Positions 1 through 8,973 of a DNA stretch of 26,828 nt are shown here, one piece after another; the stretch's first letter is position 1, and each line of letters begins with the position of its first letter. The notes beneath the pieces are model-generated. The model searched no databases and was not told the origin of the DNA. It was given only the letters and a program-made list of their open reading frames with translations. Position numbers and translations under genes: made by a program. The stretch spans positions 17,501 to 44,328 of the forward strand of contig LRSR01005019.1 in NCBI GenBank assembly GCA_001579985.1, read 5' to 3'. This stretch comes from Hypsibius dujardini (lineage: Eukaryota > Tardigrada > Eutardigrada > Parachela > Hypsibiidae).

Positions 1-81
1 CAATAACAAAAAACAATCATTCAGACAAATCACATACTACACTAAACTGCTTGTCTGCTTCTAACACCGTCCTCCTCTCGA

Positions 82-91
82 TCTGTCTGCC

Positions 92-152
<61 letters not shown>

Positions 153-202
153 CCCCATCTGTTTGTCTGTCTGCCTGCCTGTCTGCCTGTCTGTCTGTCT
201 GT
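82..202. repeat. (CTGT)n microsatellite, + strand orientation
   Basis: Nearly uninterrupted CTGT units with a few CTGC variants. It lies in the DGAT1 intron that follows the last exon in the window, so the pre-mRNA (minus strand) carries ACAG units here. The repeat translates as QTDR repeats in several frames, which are artefacts. Confidence 0.95.
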
Positions 203-205
203 TAC

Positions 206-725
206 CTCGTGGAAGAAGGCAGACACCAGAAAGACGAGACAGGCTGCCTGCCACTTTTTGAATCCGTTATCGACGAGAGGCACAAACAGGTGACTGAAAA
301 AAAAAAGTAACATAATGGATGATTGTGATTGGAATTAGGTGGAAAGTGATGGTGAGAGCAGGGGAGAAGGTGTGATGGGAGGAGACTTACCGAACTGCCC
401 ATCTATGGACAGGCATGTTCCAGTCACGCCAAAAGTCCTTGACCGTTTCCGCATTCCACCACTGCCGATAGAATTCGCGATCAGCAAATCGCATAACTTC
501 CGCGACGGCATTCATCAGAGAGTGAAAGATGAGGTAGAAGCCGATGATCCACATGATGTGATTCGGAAGCTGGAATACAACAAAATGAGGGATGACAAAA
601 GGAAAAGAAAAAGTGCACATATCCGCACCTTCAAAACCAGAAAGGTACGTGCTAAACTTCAGACAAACGGAAGAAAATTCAGGCAGGCAGCTAAGCAGCC
701 AGACAGACAGACAGACAGACAGACG

Positions 726-758
<33 letters not shown>

Positions 759-1815
759 GGCAGGCAGGCAGACAGGGAAATAGACAAGCATAAATAGAGA
801 TGGAGAGTTAAGAGGGCATAATCTAATTACTGCGAGTTTCAAGAGTCGTTCAGCGATCTTGGACCAGTCTGAGTCTCTCAGAGGCTCGACCGAGTTTTGC
901 ATTATGGGAAGAAGCCATTGCTGAGCGAGAGCGAGCTCCACTTGTGTTAAAAGAAGCTAAAAAGGAAAAGCAGTAATTGAGAGATGTTGCAAGGAAATAT
1001 TGCAGATGAATCATCTTTTACCACTTCAAGGATGCGTTTTGCCAGGAACATCTTCCTGATTTTTGGTGTTCGGGGGTAGTTAAGCTCGTAGCAGAGAGTA
1101 GGTGCAAAGTAGAAATAGTACATGTTTTTGAGGGTCAGATTGTCGGGATAGGACACCTGGGGTGAGCTGGAAACTTCCTTCACTGAAGAGGACACAAGGA
1201 CACTCAACCAAACACATCAAATGTTTAGGCAAAAGACAGGCAAACAAGGAGAGACAGACACACAAACAGACGTACAAAAACATAGGTAAAAAGATAGACA
1301 GACCAACAAATACACAGGCAGACAGACAAACAGACAGACAGATAGACAAACAGACAGACAGACAGACAGATAAAAGGACAGGCAGGCAGATAGAGAGACA
1401 TTGCTGTAAGTGCAGGAGTTGTTAAATATGATGACGCACAGAGCAGTCGACAGAGCAAAATATTGCCTACCTGTGTGGGTATGGTGATCGTAATGTGTGC
1501 GCTGACGCTCCGGGTGTTGAAAGTGCAAGGATGAGATTCTGCCAGTTGCCTCAAGACGATACCACCGGTTCACCATGACGAAGGACACCAACTTCAGGAA
1601 CACCACCGAATACAGTATCATTGTGCAAAAAGACGCAACTGTAAAACACCACAACGGCACTTTCAACAATTGTCTGTCTTTACTTTTTTATGTTTGTTGT
1701 TTTTAAACCGTCTGAAGAAATGTCTGTATACTGACTTCTCCCTATGTCTGACTGTCTGACTGTCTGACTGCCTGACTGACTGACTGACTGACTGACTGAC
1801 TGACTGACTGTCTGA

Positions 1816-1855
<40 letters not shown>

Positions 1856-2771
1856 GCTTGTCTGTCTGTCTGCCTGCTTATGTAACTTCTTGGGTGACTA
1901 ACTGCCTGAATGTCTGGTTGCCTGACTGTGTGGCTGTCTGGTCAAGTTGATGCACGATGGTATCTTACGCAGATAGGAGGGAAGGAACCAAACAGCGACC
2001 GCGGGAAAGATGAGGACTGCGGAGAGATTGAGAATGAGAATGGCCACACCCAACTTCTCCGGAATGGATCTCTACCGGGAAGAAAAGTCAATGGAGAAAG
2101 TGAGAAGAGATGTCGCTTTGGTTGAAAGAGTGTGCCGTACTTGATAGAGCATCTGTTCCATTTTAAGTGCAATCACCACAAAAATGTTGGAGGCCATACA
2201 GACGGTGAGACAGGGCCATCGATGGGGATCCTTGAGGATGACTGTCAACCACTGAATTGGGTCCACGAGAATTCCGTATCTACATCAAGTAAAACCTCAA
2301 GGTCAATTCATAACGACTTTAAGTCAATCGTGTCTGAGTGTGTGTGTATGTAAAAAGGGGAATACTTTATTATATTCTCCAGCAAGAGTCTCGTGTTTGA
2401 CAGAATCTGCAATATAAAAGCAAATTGAGAAGGCAAAAAATCTAAAAACAAAAATCTAAAAATAACCCCTTACCAAAAGTATAACGGCGAGGTTGAGGAA
2501 TCCGCGATAATCTTTAAATCCGCTGCTGGAACTGAACAGGGAATCTCGCGGCTTGTGAATTCTGTAAACATTCTCACGCCCATTAACAAACAAATCCGAC
2601 CGAAAGGAGATGGACAATTCGTTATCAGTACCGATGATCGAAAACTCGCAGGGAATTCTTCTCCTCATCCGGTTTGGGGGAGGAGGAATATTCCTCCTGG
2701 CGCGATTCTTCTTCCTCTTCCCTTTCGGGCTTCTTCCGAGAGGAACTTTTACTGTTCCGTGTTAGCACCAT
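206..2771 (-). CDS. DGAT1: Diacylglycerol O-acyltransferase 1 (DGAT1), exons 1-10, 3' part beyond the left edge
   Basis: DGAT1 is the ER multi-pass MBOAT enzyme that joins fatty acyl-CoA to diacylglycerol to make triacylglycerol. I rebuilt ten exons with matching phases: 2632-2771, 2474-2561, 2366-2406, 2141-2279, 1969-2071, 1471-1638, 1022-1182, 831-956, 391-569 and 206-293. They total 1,233 nt or 411 codons. All introns are GT..AG. The order of family blocks is right: a charged N-terminus, [46 protein letters not shown], the FYRQWWNAE signature near residue 355, and [10 protein letters not shown] with the catalytic His near 410. The ATG at 2771 opens a short Glu/Ser/Lys-rich tail. The human protein reaches the same His near 415, so length agrees. 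The 41-nt exon 2366-2406 ([11 protein letters not shown]) is supported by both splice sites and homology. The exon 6 acceptor at 1639 was chosen over one at 1678 because it has a better pyrimidine tract and fits the family length. The C-terminal membrane segments are missing only because the window ends. Confidence 0.95.
699..776. repeat. (CAGA)n microsatellite in DGAT1 intron 8
   Basis: CAGA/CAGG units on the + strand, inside intron 570-830. In the sense of the gene it reads CTGT, the complement of the tract at 82-202. Confidence 0.95.
1250..1402. repeat. (CAGA)n imperfect microsatellite in DGAT1 intron 6
   Basis: CAGA units interrupted by CAAA, TAGA and CAGG variants, inside intron 1183-1470. 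It is older looking than the tract at 699-776. In the sense of the gene it reads CTGT. Confidence 0.9.
1744..1940. repeat. (CTGA)n / (CTGT)n compound microsatellite in DGAT1 intron 5
   Basis: A run of CTGA units followed by CTGT units, decaying to mixed CTGC/CTGG units, inside intron 1639-1968. In the sense of the gene it reads CAGT then ACAG, opposite to the tract in intron 6. Confidence 0.9.
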
Positions 2772-3096
2772 TTCAGACGCCCAGAAGATTCACACTTTCT
2801 ACAATCAAACACATCTTGACATTATCATTCTCCTCAAATGTTCATTCTGCCGGCTGAAAGATCAACACAATAAAGGGAATGAATCCATCAATCAACCGAA
2901 CGTCCATCACTCAAATTGCCGCCTCAACAAAAAACTTCAATTACCACTAAAAAAATGCCCCCAAAATCACATAAAATTTACAGCAATGATTCGAAATCTT
3001 TAATTCACTTGCAAATAACTGCGTCGAAAGTTAAAAGCAAGGAAAATGATTTGGCAATTAAATAATATCTGCGAGAAGAGAGCCGATCCAATAAAT
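2772..3096. other. DGAT1 5' flank and probable 5' UTR
   Basis: No reading frame is credible. On the minus strand a TTGATTGTAG acceptor-like site sits about 35 nt upstream of the DGAT1 ATG. It could join an upstream non-coding exon whose GTAAGT donor is at 3486-3481. The rest is AT-rich with scattered ATCAATCA units. Confidence 0.35.
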
Positions 3097-3211
3097 CAAC
3101 CCATCAATCGACCACACACTTGAACCTTCGAAATGCAACACGAGCTGATTAAATCAATCCATCAATCAACCACACACTTGAACCTTTGAAACACATCACG
3201 AGCAAAAACGT
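3097..3211. repeat. 58-bp tandem duplication, two copies
   Basis: A segment containing CCATCAATC and CCACACACTTGAACC occurs twice in direct orientation. The shared anchor starts at 3112 and again at 3170, giving a period of 58 bp, with about 80 percent identity by eye. Confidence 0.8.
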
Positions 3212-3220
3212 CTTTCATCC

Positions 3221-3341
3221 CACATGTGGCAAAAACCTTGCGTTAACCGAGTTGAACCATTACACTCGTTGCATGGCTGTTGTACACAGCCGTCGAGTTA
3301 AAGTGCTTAATTCGGTCAGCGCAAGGTTTCTGCCACGTGTG
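3221..3341. mobile_element. 121-bp imperfect palindrome, hairpin-type MITE candidate
   Basis: The left arm starts CACATGTGGCAAAAACCTTG and the right arm, read in reverse complement, starts CACACGTGGCAGAAACCTTG. The arms stay similar up to a central GGCTGTTGTACACAGCC near 3283. The whole unit would fold into one long stem with few mismatches. No clear target duplication was found. It could be a small foldback MITE or a hairpin RNA locus. Confidence 0.65.
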
Positions 3342-3712
3342 TATTCCATATAAACGCACAATCCGAACCCGAAATCCGCGTCTAAATAAAAATTCCTCAT
3401 TTTTTTAATGTTTAATTTGCAAGCAGTCAAAGTTTCATCTAAGAGAAAATAATGGGGAAAAAATAAGTTTTGAAGGGGAAACTTACTTGGACGCACGCAG
3501 ACGATTCCTCTTTTTCAATCCGGTCTCTTGCTTTTCCCCTTCCAATTTCCTCCGTCCCGAAGCCTCAACTTCCTTTACAACAAGCGATAAAGAAACCTTT
3601 TTTCCCTGCTGGCAGGTAAGCAATCAGATAGGATAAAAAGCATGAGAGACATTGAGCTTTCATGAGAGAGAGAGAGAGTACGATCATACTGCCATCGAAG
3701 AGACACACTCAC
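3342..3712. other. No confident gene; possible minus-strand exon and a (GA)n tract
   Basis: On the minus strand, DNA from about 3611 to 3487 ends in a strong GTAAGT donor and starts near a CTGCCAGCAG acceptor, so it may be an upstream non-coding exon of DGAT1 or an exon of the frame at 3713-3854. A short (GA)n run lies at 3664-3678. Confidence 0.3.
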
Positions 3713-3854
3713 CTCGCAAGTCGACAAAATCTTTAATCAGACCACCCCGAAATCGGATCACTTGTCGCGTAACAGTATCTCTGGCATCGCCCACAGAGCC
3801 TGCGGTATGCCGACAGACGGCGCGCGAGATACGGATTCCAAACAGAAAGAACAT
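3713..3854 (-). CDS. Hypothetical first coding exon, unknown product
   Basis: I do not recognise this product. An ATG at 3854 opens 47 codons starting MFFLFGIRISRAVCRHTAG and ending GGLIKDFVDLR, followed exactly by a GTGAGT donor at 3712. The N-terminus is rich in Arg, Ala and Ser with no acidic residue in the first 20, as in mitochondrial targeting peptides. No next exon could be joined with certainty; one beginning at an acceptor near 3571 and ending at 3487 would keep an open frame, but its acceptor is weak. Either a short real gene upstream of DGAT1 or chance. Confidence 0.3.
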
Positions 3855-4193
3855 TTTGGCTTATCCGCTGTTTCAAAACCAAAATTGAGACCATTGAGCA
3901 AACGAAAAAAATGGCTTATATTTTTATAACATTGGCCATTCATTTTTATAGGATTTACTTGGCTGAAAGTTTGATCACCTATGAATTTGTAAGGCCGAAA
4001 ACAAATTATGAAAGCCGGCGTATGTACGCTGCTTCTTGACTGCCGTACCCAATTGGCCCTATAAGTTTCATATTGGAGGAGCTAAACTAAACTCTATTTT
4101 GTGACTAGTCCAACTACCGCAGATGGACTAATGAACACGCACCACAGCCAAAGTAAAGGAGATTCGGCCTGTCTCCTCGTACAAAATGGTTTG
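3855..4193. other. Non-genic stretch
   Basis: No open frame, RNA gene or repeat was recognised on either strand. Confidence 0.4.
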
Positions 4194-4678
4194 AATTGAC
4201 TCAATCAAGGGATCGCTTGACTTACAGGGAAGTTACCACGTGATCAAATTTTTGCACGTGATCAATTTAGTGGACGGGCTTTCTCGCCGATTTAACATGT
4301 GGTTCTACGGTGCATATTAATGGAGTTGTGAGATGAACTCGTTTTCTTACGCAAAGGGTGCTGTGAGTGCTATACCCAATTGACAAAACATGAAGAGAAA
4401 AAATCGAGTTATTTTTAGAGCCTACGTAGGCGTGGCTAGACAAAGTAATGCGCGAGTTTTTAAAATTACAAAACGGCTACTTTTTGAAATGGAAACAGCT
4501 GTCTTGTTGGCGTTGGAACACACAGCTACTGTTCCAATTGGAGCCTCGACGCTTCCATTGGAAGCAATCAGTCCCAGTTCCACTTTTCTGTCTATTTCCA
4601 GTGGCGTGTAGTCAGTGTACTCATACTGCTGGAAACAAAAATTCGAATGTTCGTTTGCGTCAAAATTCTCTGCAGTTT

Positions 4679-4843
4679 ATGTCGCCATTTTTTCGCCTTC
4701 AATCTACTCGCGAGTTCATCTCAATTCTTGGCGCCGAATCACTCAAACGGAAGGATGAACTTTTTCTGCAATGGTACAACCTGGTGAAGGAGTCAGGGCG
4801 CCTGAACGGCAACGATCCAGGGAGGACAGACATTCCCCAGTGA
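4679..4843 (+). CDS. Hypothetical short ORF, unknown product
   Basis: An ATG-started 54-residue frame (MSPFFRLQSTREF to GRTDIPQ, stop TGA) with coding-like composition, including SLKRKDELFLQWYNL. It could be the first exon of a plus-strand gene: downstream, a good acceptor (CTTTTCATTTTCCAG, ending at 5035) precedes an open frame starting KKRFGMKFRSDRLVD that stops at 5198. A GTGAAG donor inside this ORF could link them. The opposite strand is open here too, so the evidence is weak. Confidence 0.2.
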   Translation: MSPFFRLQSTREFISILGAESLKRKDELFLQWYNLVKESGRLNGNDPGRTDIPQ

Positions 4844-5171
4844 TTACGTACGACTAAGCGTTGATTGATTGATTGCGTGTTCACCTTGTGCTGTGACTGA
4901 TTTCGAGATGCTTGATTATATACTCAGTCCCTTGATTGATTGATTGATTGATTGTTGATTAGCTGATTCGCCTGTAAAGCACTTACTTCATTGTTTGATT
5001 GAGTCATTTACGTTATTTCTGCTTTTCATTTTCCAGAAGAAGCGTTTTGGAATGAAATTTCGCAGTGACCGCTTAGTCGATTGTTTGATTGGTGGTGACT
5101 CATTTATTCACCACTCTCAGGCAGTGTCACCGGTTCCACATCCAGCCTCGGAAAATCCAAGGCGCACTTAC

Positions 5172-5337
5172 TCCGTATTCCGACGATTTCGGGTATAGGA
5201 CCGTAGAACGTTGACGGGAAACTGTACGTTCGATCCACAGGGAATTGTCGATTCGGGGTACGGGAACACAAAATAATGAACACGAAAAAGAACGGAAAAA
5301 ACAGCACAATGGTCAATTGCGCAAATACCACTATCAT
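5172..5337 (-). CDS. Hypothetical first exon encoding a membrane anchor or signal peptide
   Basis: An ATG at 5337 begins MIVVFAQLTIVLFFPFFFV, about 24 hydrophobic residues, followed by a soluble stretch rich in Pro, Arg and Phe (TPNRQFPVDRTYSF). The frame ends at a strong GTAAGT donor at 5171, phase 1, after 55 codons. Such a layout suits the first exon of a type II membrane or secreted protein. The family is not recognised and no following exon was located. It overlaps, on the opposite strand, the end of a plus-strand frame (5036-5198), and only one of them is likely to be real. Confidence 0.3.
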
Positions 5338-5503
5338 TACCCAAATTACACAAATATGCAATGGAATTGAATGACGAATACACGTGGAGATCTATAGTTT
5401 CCAGTGTGGATTCCAGGCGAAATAAAGACAACCCTCCAATTGGAGACTCCAATCACGCGACAGATTCCATTTAGTAAAGCACTTTATTTTTTGCCCTCAA
5501 ACT

Positions 5504-5524
5504 TAGTTGCCCCTCAGGCAACTA
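5504..5524. repeat. Short perfect hairpin
   Basis: TAGTTGCC and GGCAACTA pair perfectly around a 5-nt loop. On the minus strand an AATAAA lies just downstream, at about 5487-5482, so it could mark a transcript end. Confidence 0.5.
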
Positions 5525-5902
5525 GATCTTCCTTTACTTCATAAAATTCTTGACTAAATTCTAGACAAATGTTTCAGTCGCGCTGTTTGAAATAGATCAC
5601 GAATTAGGTAAGATACGACCGTGTGAAGTTGAATTACACACCGTTTTCCCAATCACTTCAAGCCTGAGCAACTGGGTGATCCCGTCCACTACTTCCACCT
5701 CGTATTGTGTGCTAACTTCCCTGTAAGTCAAGCGATCCCTTGACTCAATTTATATTCTCTTTGAAGAATTGTTTTCTCTTTCAGATTTAAACAGCTGATT
5801 AGGCTGGTGGCGGTGGCGCAAGTAACGTTACCAGTTACCACATTACATGATGATTGATTTTGGCGTGAAGTGCTTGGTGAAATATTTTGATAATGTTTTT
5901 TG

Positions 5903-6028
5903 GCGTTAGACAGGGACAGCGTAGAAGCTGTGGAAGGTTTAATCGGCCACGCGGCGTTTGTGCTGTGTGTAGGGTGCACACAAGCCCTGCACACGTTCCA
6001 CTCCAGTACGACTGTCCCTGTCTAACGC
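5903..6028. mobile_element. 126-bp element with perfect 17-bp terminal inverted repeats
   Basis: GCGTTAGACAGGGACAG at 5903-5919 is matched by its exact reverse complement at 6012-6028, and the outside bases are T-rich on the left and A-rich on the right, extending the symmetry. No internal coding potential was seen. It lies just past the stop of the RNPS1-like gene, possibly in its 3' UTR. Probably a MITE; target duplication unclear. Confidence 0.6.
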
Positions 6029-6183
6029 GAAAATACAGTACAATGCCAGTTGATGTTTACACAACTCCTCAGAGAGAAAGGAAAAAGAAAAGATACAGAA
6101 AGAGTCCTAAAAAGGGTTCAACAAGCAAGTCCCTCGCAGCTGTAACGATTCAAAGAGCTGGTCCTTCCAAAAAGAGGACACAT

Positions 6184-7873
6184 TCAACGACGAATAGGTC
6201 GGGGGGAAGGAGTCCGTCGCTTCAATCGAGGCGGAGGAGTACGCGAACCTCCACGACGTCCAGGAGAAGGTCGTCTTCCTCCTCCTCTTTCTCTTTCTCC
6301 GTTGCCACCATACCCACTTCCTCTTCCTCCTCCTCCTCCTTGGCGGTTGTAAAGCGGTTGATTGTAGCGTTGCCCACCACCACCGCCGCCTTGGAAAGAG
6401 TGACGCGGTTGATTGGCATCGTACAAGGTCACTTGAATAGTCTGACCTGGAGGAACAAACAATCGACACACACAAAAGTGGACAACTTCCTTTCTTCCTT
6501 TTGACTTTTAAAATTGGTTTTAGTTCTGACCGTCGAGTTGTCCTCCGTTCATGTACTTGATGGCCTTCTTGGCCTCCTCCAAATCTTCATACTCGAGGTG
6601 GGCGAAGTTGCGGTTGAGGTTGGGATGATCGCGATCCATCGGCATGTCCAGTGACTTAATGCGGCCAAACTTGGAGAAGATCTCTTGGAGGTGTTGGGCG
6701 TTGACGTTGTGAGTCAGCTGGAGAATCTGCAACTTCGGGAGGACCAACGGCGAAGGCGAAGGCTGCAAAACATCAACAAACAAAATATCAATCAATCAAT
6801 CAGCTGATCACTCAATCAGGCAAAGCAATCAAGGACCAGATCAATCAATCAATCGATCAATCAGGCAAAGCAATCAAGGACCAGATCAATCAATCAATCA
6901 ATCAGGCAAAGCCATAAAGGAAAAAGGGGCAACCGCAAATAAATGATCCAAATTTGATTAGAAGCAAGTAAAAAAAGATGGATTTACTTGTCGTTGTTCC
7001 TTGAGTCGATCCTCCACTCCTCGGCGTGGCGAGTGAGATCGCTGCCGGGACCGAGAAGGTTGTCTTGGAGATGGGTGTCTTCCTTTTAAAGTGGAAGGAG
7101 CTTCCTTCCTCCCTCCATCTCCACTCCGTGAACGATCTCGCAAGGCTTTATCCTTCCGCCCACCATCCGAGGACCTTTTGCCACCCTCCCCTTCCTTCTT
7201 CGTCGCACGATTAACTGGCGATCGGGACTTTCCGCTTCCGCTCTCACTGTAAAAACACCATAAAAAATAACAACCAATCAATCGATCAATCAATCGAGCA
7301 AGGGAACGAACACGAAACACGAAAAACAACCAAACAATCAATCAATCGATCAAGTAAGGTAACGAACAAATGGAAACGCGATTACCTTATTTAATAAAAT
7401 ATATAAATGTAAAATCCCAAACAGGAAATTTTACTCGGAATAATTTCAAATGAAAGAGCCTGTTTAAATATATTTCGATAATATAATTTAAGTCAGAAGT
7501 TGATGCCGAAAACTTAAATCAATCAATCAGCCGCAGCAAAACAAATACATTAAACTTGCGAATCAATCAATCGACCGTAACCGTCAAATGATTCAACTGA
7601 CCTGCCACTTTGGCTGCTGGAAGAGCCGCTTCCACTGGAGCTGCCGCTGGAGGAGCCGGAGGAGGATGAGCCAGAACGAGAAGACCCACTGGACGATGAG
7701 GAGGAATGGGAGCGACCACGGCGAGCAGCGGCGGATTTGTCGGAGGAAGATTTTTCCTGCGTCTTTTTCTTAGGCACCAACGGAGAACTTCCTTTTGCTA
7801 CTTTCTTCCGCGTATTCTCCGGTTCGGAGGAGGAGCTGCGACTGCGCGAACGATCCTTCGATCCGACGGCCAT
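6184..7873 (-). CDS. RNPS1: RNPS1-like RNA-binding protein with Ser-rich domain, complete
   Basis: RNPS1 is a nuclear serine-rich RRM protein that binds the exon-junction complex (ASAP/PSAP) and promotes splicing and nonsense-mediated decay. Four exons fit in phase: 7602-7873, 6988-7246, 6531-6762 and 6184-6446, giving 341 residues; the human protein has about 305. The ATG at 7873 has A at -3 and G at +4. Residues about 1-90 are a Ser/Gly/Arg tract (MAVGSKDRSRSRSSSSE), about 91-177 are charged RS sequence (SPRQPSRSRQRSHSPRR), and about 185-265 form the RRM, with LQILQLT (RNP2), a helix like EIFSKFGRIKSLDMP, RNFAHLEYED (RNP1) and YMNGGQLDGQ, all close to RNPS1. The tail is a Gly-rich RGG-like stretch ending TPSPRPIRR. 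The last intron uses a GTCAGA donor that repeats the first bases of the next exon. Introns 1 and 2 carry CAAT repeats. Confidence 0.9.
6785..6925. repeat. (ATCA)n with 41-45 bp tandem units in RNPS1 intron
   Basis: ATCA runs alternate with a block beginning CAATCAGGCAAAG at 6813, 6858 and 6899, so about 2.4 copies of a composite unit. It fills much of intron 6763-6987. Confidence 0.85.
7264..7352. repeat. (CAAT)n-rich intronic repeat
   Basis: Two near-identical blocks combine AATCAATCGATCAA with a following AACGAACA segment, inside intron 7247-7601. The rest of that intron (7353-7601) is AT-rich with more AATC units and no coding signal. Confidence 0.75.
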
Positions 7874-8302
7874 CTTTTGAGATCGAGGAGACGCGGTTCG
7901 GATGGGGGAAAATGGACGCAAGGGAAGAGGTAAAAAGTGTCAACATAAAATGGAGGAAAAATCAGTGCAAGAGAAAGTTGATGTGAAACGGATCGAAAAA
8001 AAGGCCATTTTGGCTGATCTGTTTCACAATAAATGAGCCGTTCAAGTAGGAATTAATCCGCTTCGTTTCAACTTTACCTGCGAGTGATTTTACGCAATCT
8101 GCCTGCATGGATTTGCGCGAGTTCCCTGTGGCAGTAAAACGATTTCTACTTGTGAACAGCACATGGCCAAACCTTATTCGTAGACTTCACGCCTACCCGG
8201 TAACAAATCACAGAATGAGTTACGCCTACCATCATGTGTCTGCTCTGGAGGTGATAGGGAGCATCCTTTAATAACGTCAGAATTGGTTACTAATTGGTAA
8301 TA
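7874..8302. other. 5' flank of the RNPS1-like gene
   Basis: No gene was recognised. A 66-residue minus-strand frame at 7962-8162 has no supporting features. The 5' UTR and promoter of the RNPS1-like gene should lie here, but no TATA box or other core element stands out. Confidence 0.35.
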
Positions 8303-8406
8303 TTAATAACGTCAGGACGTGAGGGGGGGCCAAAAATACTTGATGAACTGTGACTGTACGGTATTGGGGTTAGGCCGACGTCCTGACGTCAATCAGAAAT
8401 TATTAA
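8303..8406. repeat. Inverted repeat with CRE-like palindromes
   Basis: ACGTCAGGACGT at 8309-8320 and ACGTCCTGACGT at 8378-8389 are perfect reverse complements, with ATTAAT motifs outside each. The right arm includes a full TGACGTCA palindrome. A further related AATAACGTCAG lies near 8270. It may be the ends of a tiny MITE. Confidence 0.5.
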
Positions 8407-8847
8407 TTTTGGAATTTCTGCGGCAATTCCTATTTTTTTCTAGCATTACACATCGACTGATAGACGGTTATCCGGTAGTGGTACGATAGGTCTCATCGGA
8501 GGAACCGAAGCCGGCCTACAATGACATAAACGAAGAGTTCAAGATGAAGCATGTGCGTACCTCTTTCTACTTCACCCAAATTGTGCACTGTAAGCACAGG
8601 GCAATTTGCAGTTTTAAATTTGCACTGGCGGATACACGGGAAGTAGTTATCTTACAAAGGAAGAGTAAAATTTGCCCTCAAGCAGCAAGATTTTATACCT
8701 CGATTTGTACGTCGAGTAAAACAGGAAGGCATGGGTTCCAGATTATCATTGGGGTAATAACCGCCGGTGCTACCGCGGTCGTTGGCGATCTTCGTTGCCC
8801 AAAGTGTTCCCTGATTGGTTTCTAGCCCCTCTAATTCGTAACGTTAG
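8407..8847 (+). other. Coding-like but unsupported stretch
   Basis: A 93-residue frame from 8544 to 8825 (MKHVRTSFYFTQIVHCKH) has no recognised domain. It precedes the better candidate at 8848-8973 and may belong to the same decayed gene. Confidence 0.2.
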
Positions 8848-8973
8848 CGGTCTAAAGACGACTTCCTGCTGATCCCGCCAGACCTGGAATTCGTTTACCG
8901 ACTGGACACTCAGATGCTGCTGAAACTATTTGATCCCAGCTTGAAATATGCGGCATTGTCGTTCAATTACTAG
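8848..8973 (+). pseudogene. Coding-like exon or gene remnant, unknown product
   Basis: I do not recognise the family. After an AACGTTAG acceptor-like site the frame reads RSKDDFLLIPPDLEFVYRL, continues DTQMLLKLFDPSLKYAALSF and stops at TAG. Composition looks like real protein. Immediately downstream another frame contains RMVCRMCGAYF with a CxxC pair (about 8998-9051), then a third frame (to 9230) is acidic (EEDYENISDDDGN) and ends SYLTDWLRSDPVEDRPNLKR. Three consecutive frames that all look coding suggest an old gene broken by frameshifts, or exons whose introns I could not place. Confidence 0.3.

Larger units (their letters stand above)
4194..5750. mobile_element. Region bounded by perfect 31-bp inverted repeats
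   Basis: A 31-nt sequence ending CTTGACTTACAGGGAAGTTA occupies 4205-4235, and its exact reverse complement occupies 5713-5743. Weaker similarity continues on both sides, including AATTGA outside and TAGTGGACGGG inside. The enclosed 1.5 kb has weak coding-like frames on both strands but no transposase that I recognise. This could be a decayed DNA transposon, or two oppositely inserted copies of a short repeat. Confidence 0.5.

Noticed and set aside
17-313. Long frames rich in QTDR or SVCL repeats on both strands
   Set aside because: They are translations of the CTGT/ACAG microsatellite; a tetranucleotide repeat is open in every frame that lacks a stop word.
1217-1677. Alternative start of DGAT1 exon 6 at 1677
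   Set aside because: Phase fits, but the acceptor has no pyrimidine tract and adds 13 residues absent from the family; the acceptor before 1638 is stronger.
5887-6504. 205-residue plus-strand frame rich in Ser and Arg
   Set aside because: It is antisense to the last exon of the RNPS1-like gene, whose Gly/Arg codons read as Ser/Arg on the other strand, and it runs through the 126-bp element.
7588-7986. Plus-strand Arg-rich frames
   Set aside because: Antisense shadow of the Ser-rich first exon of the RNPS1-like gene.
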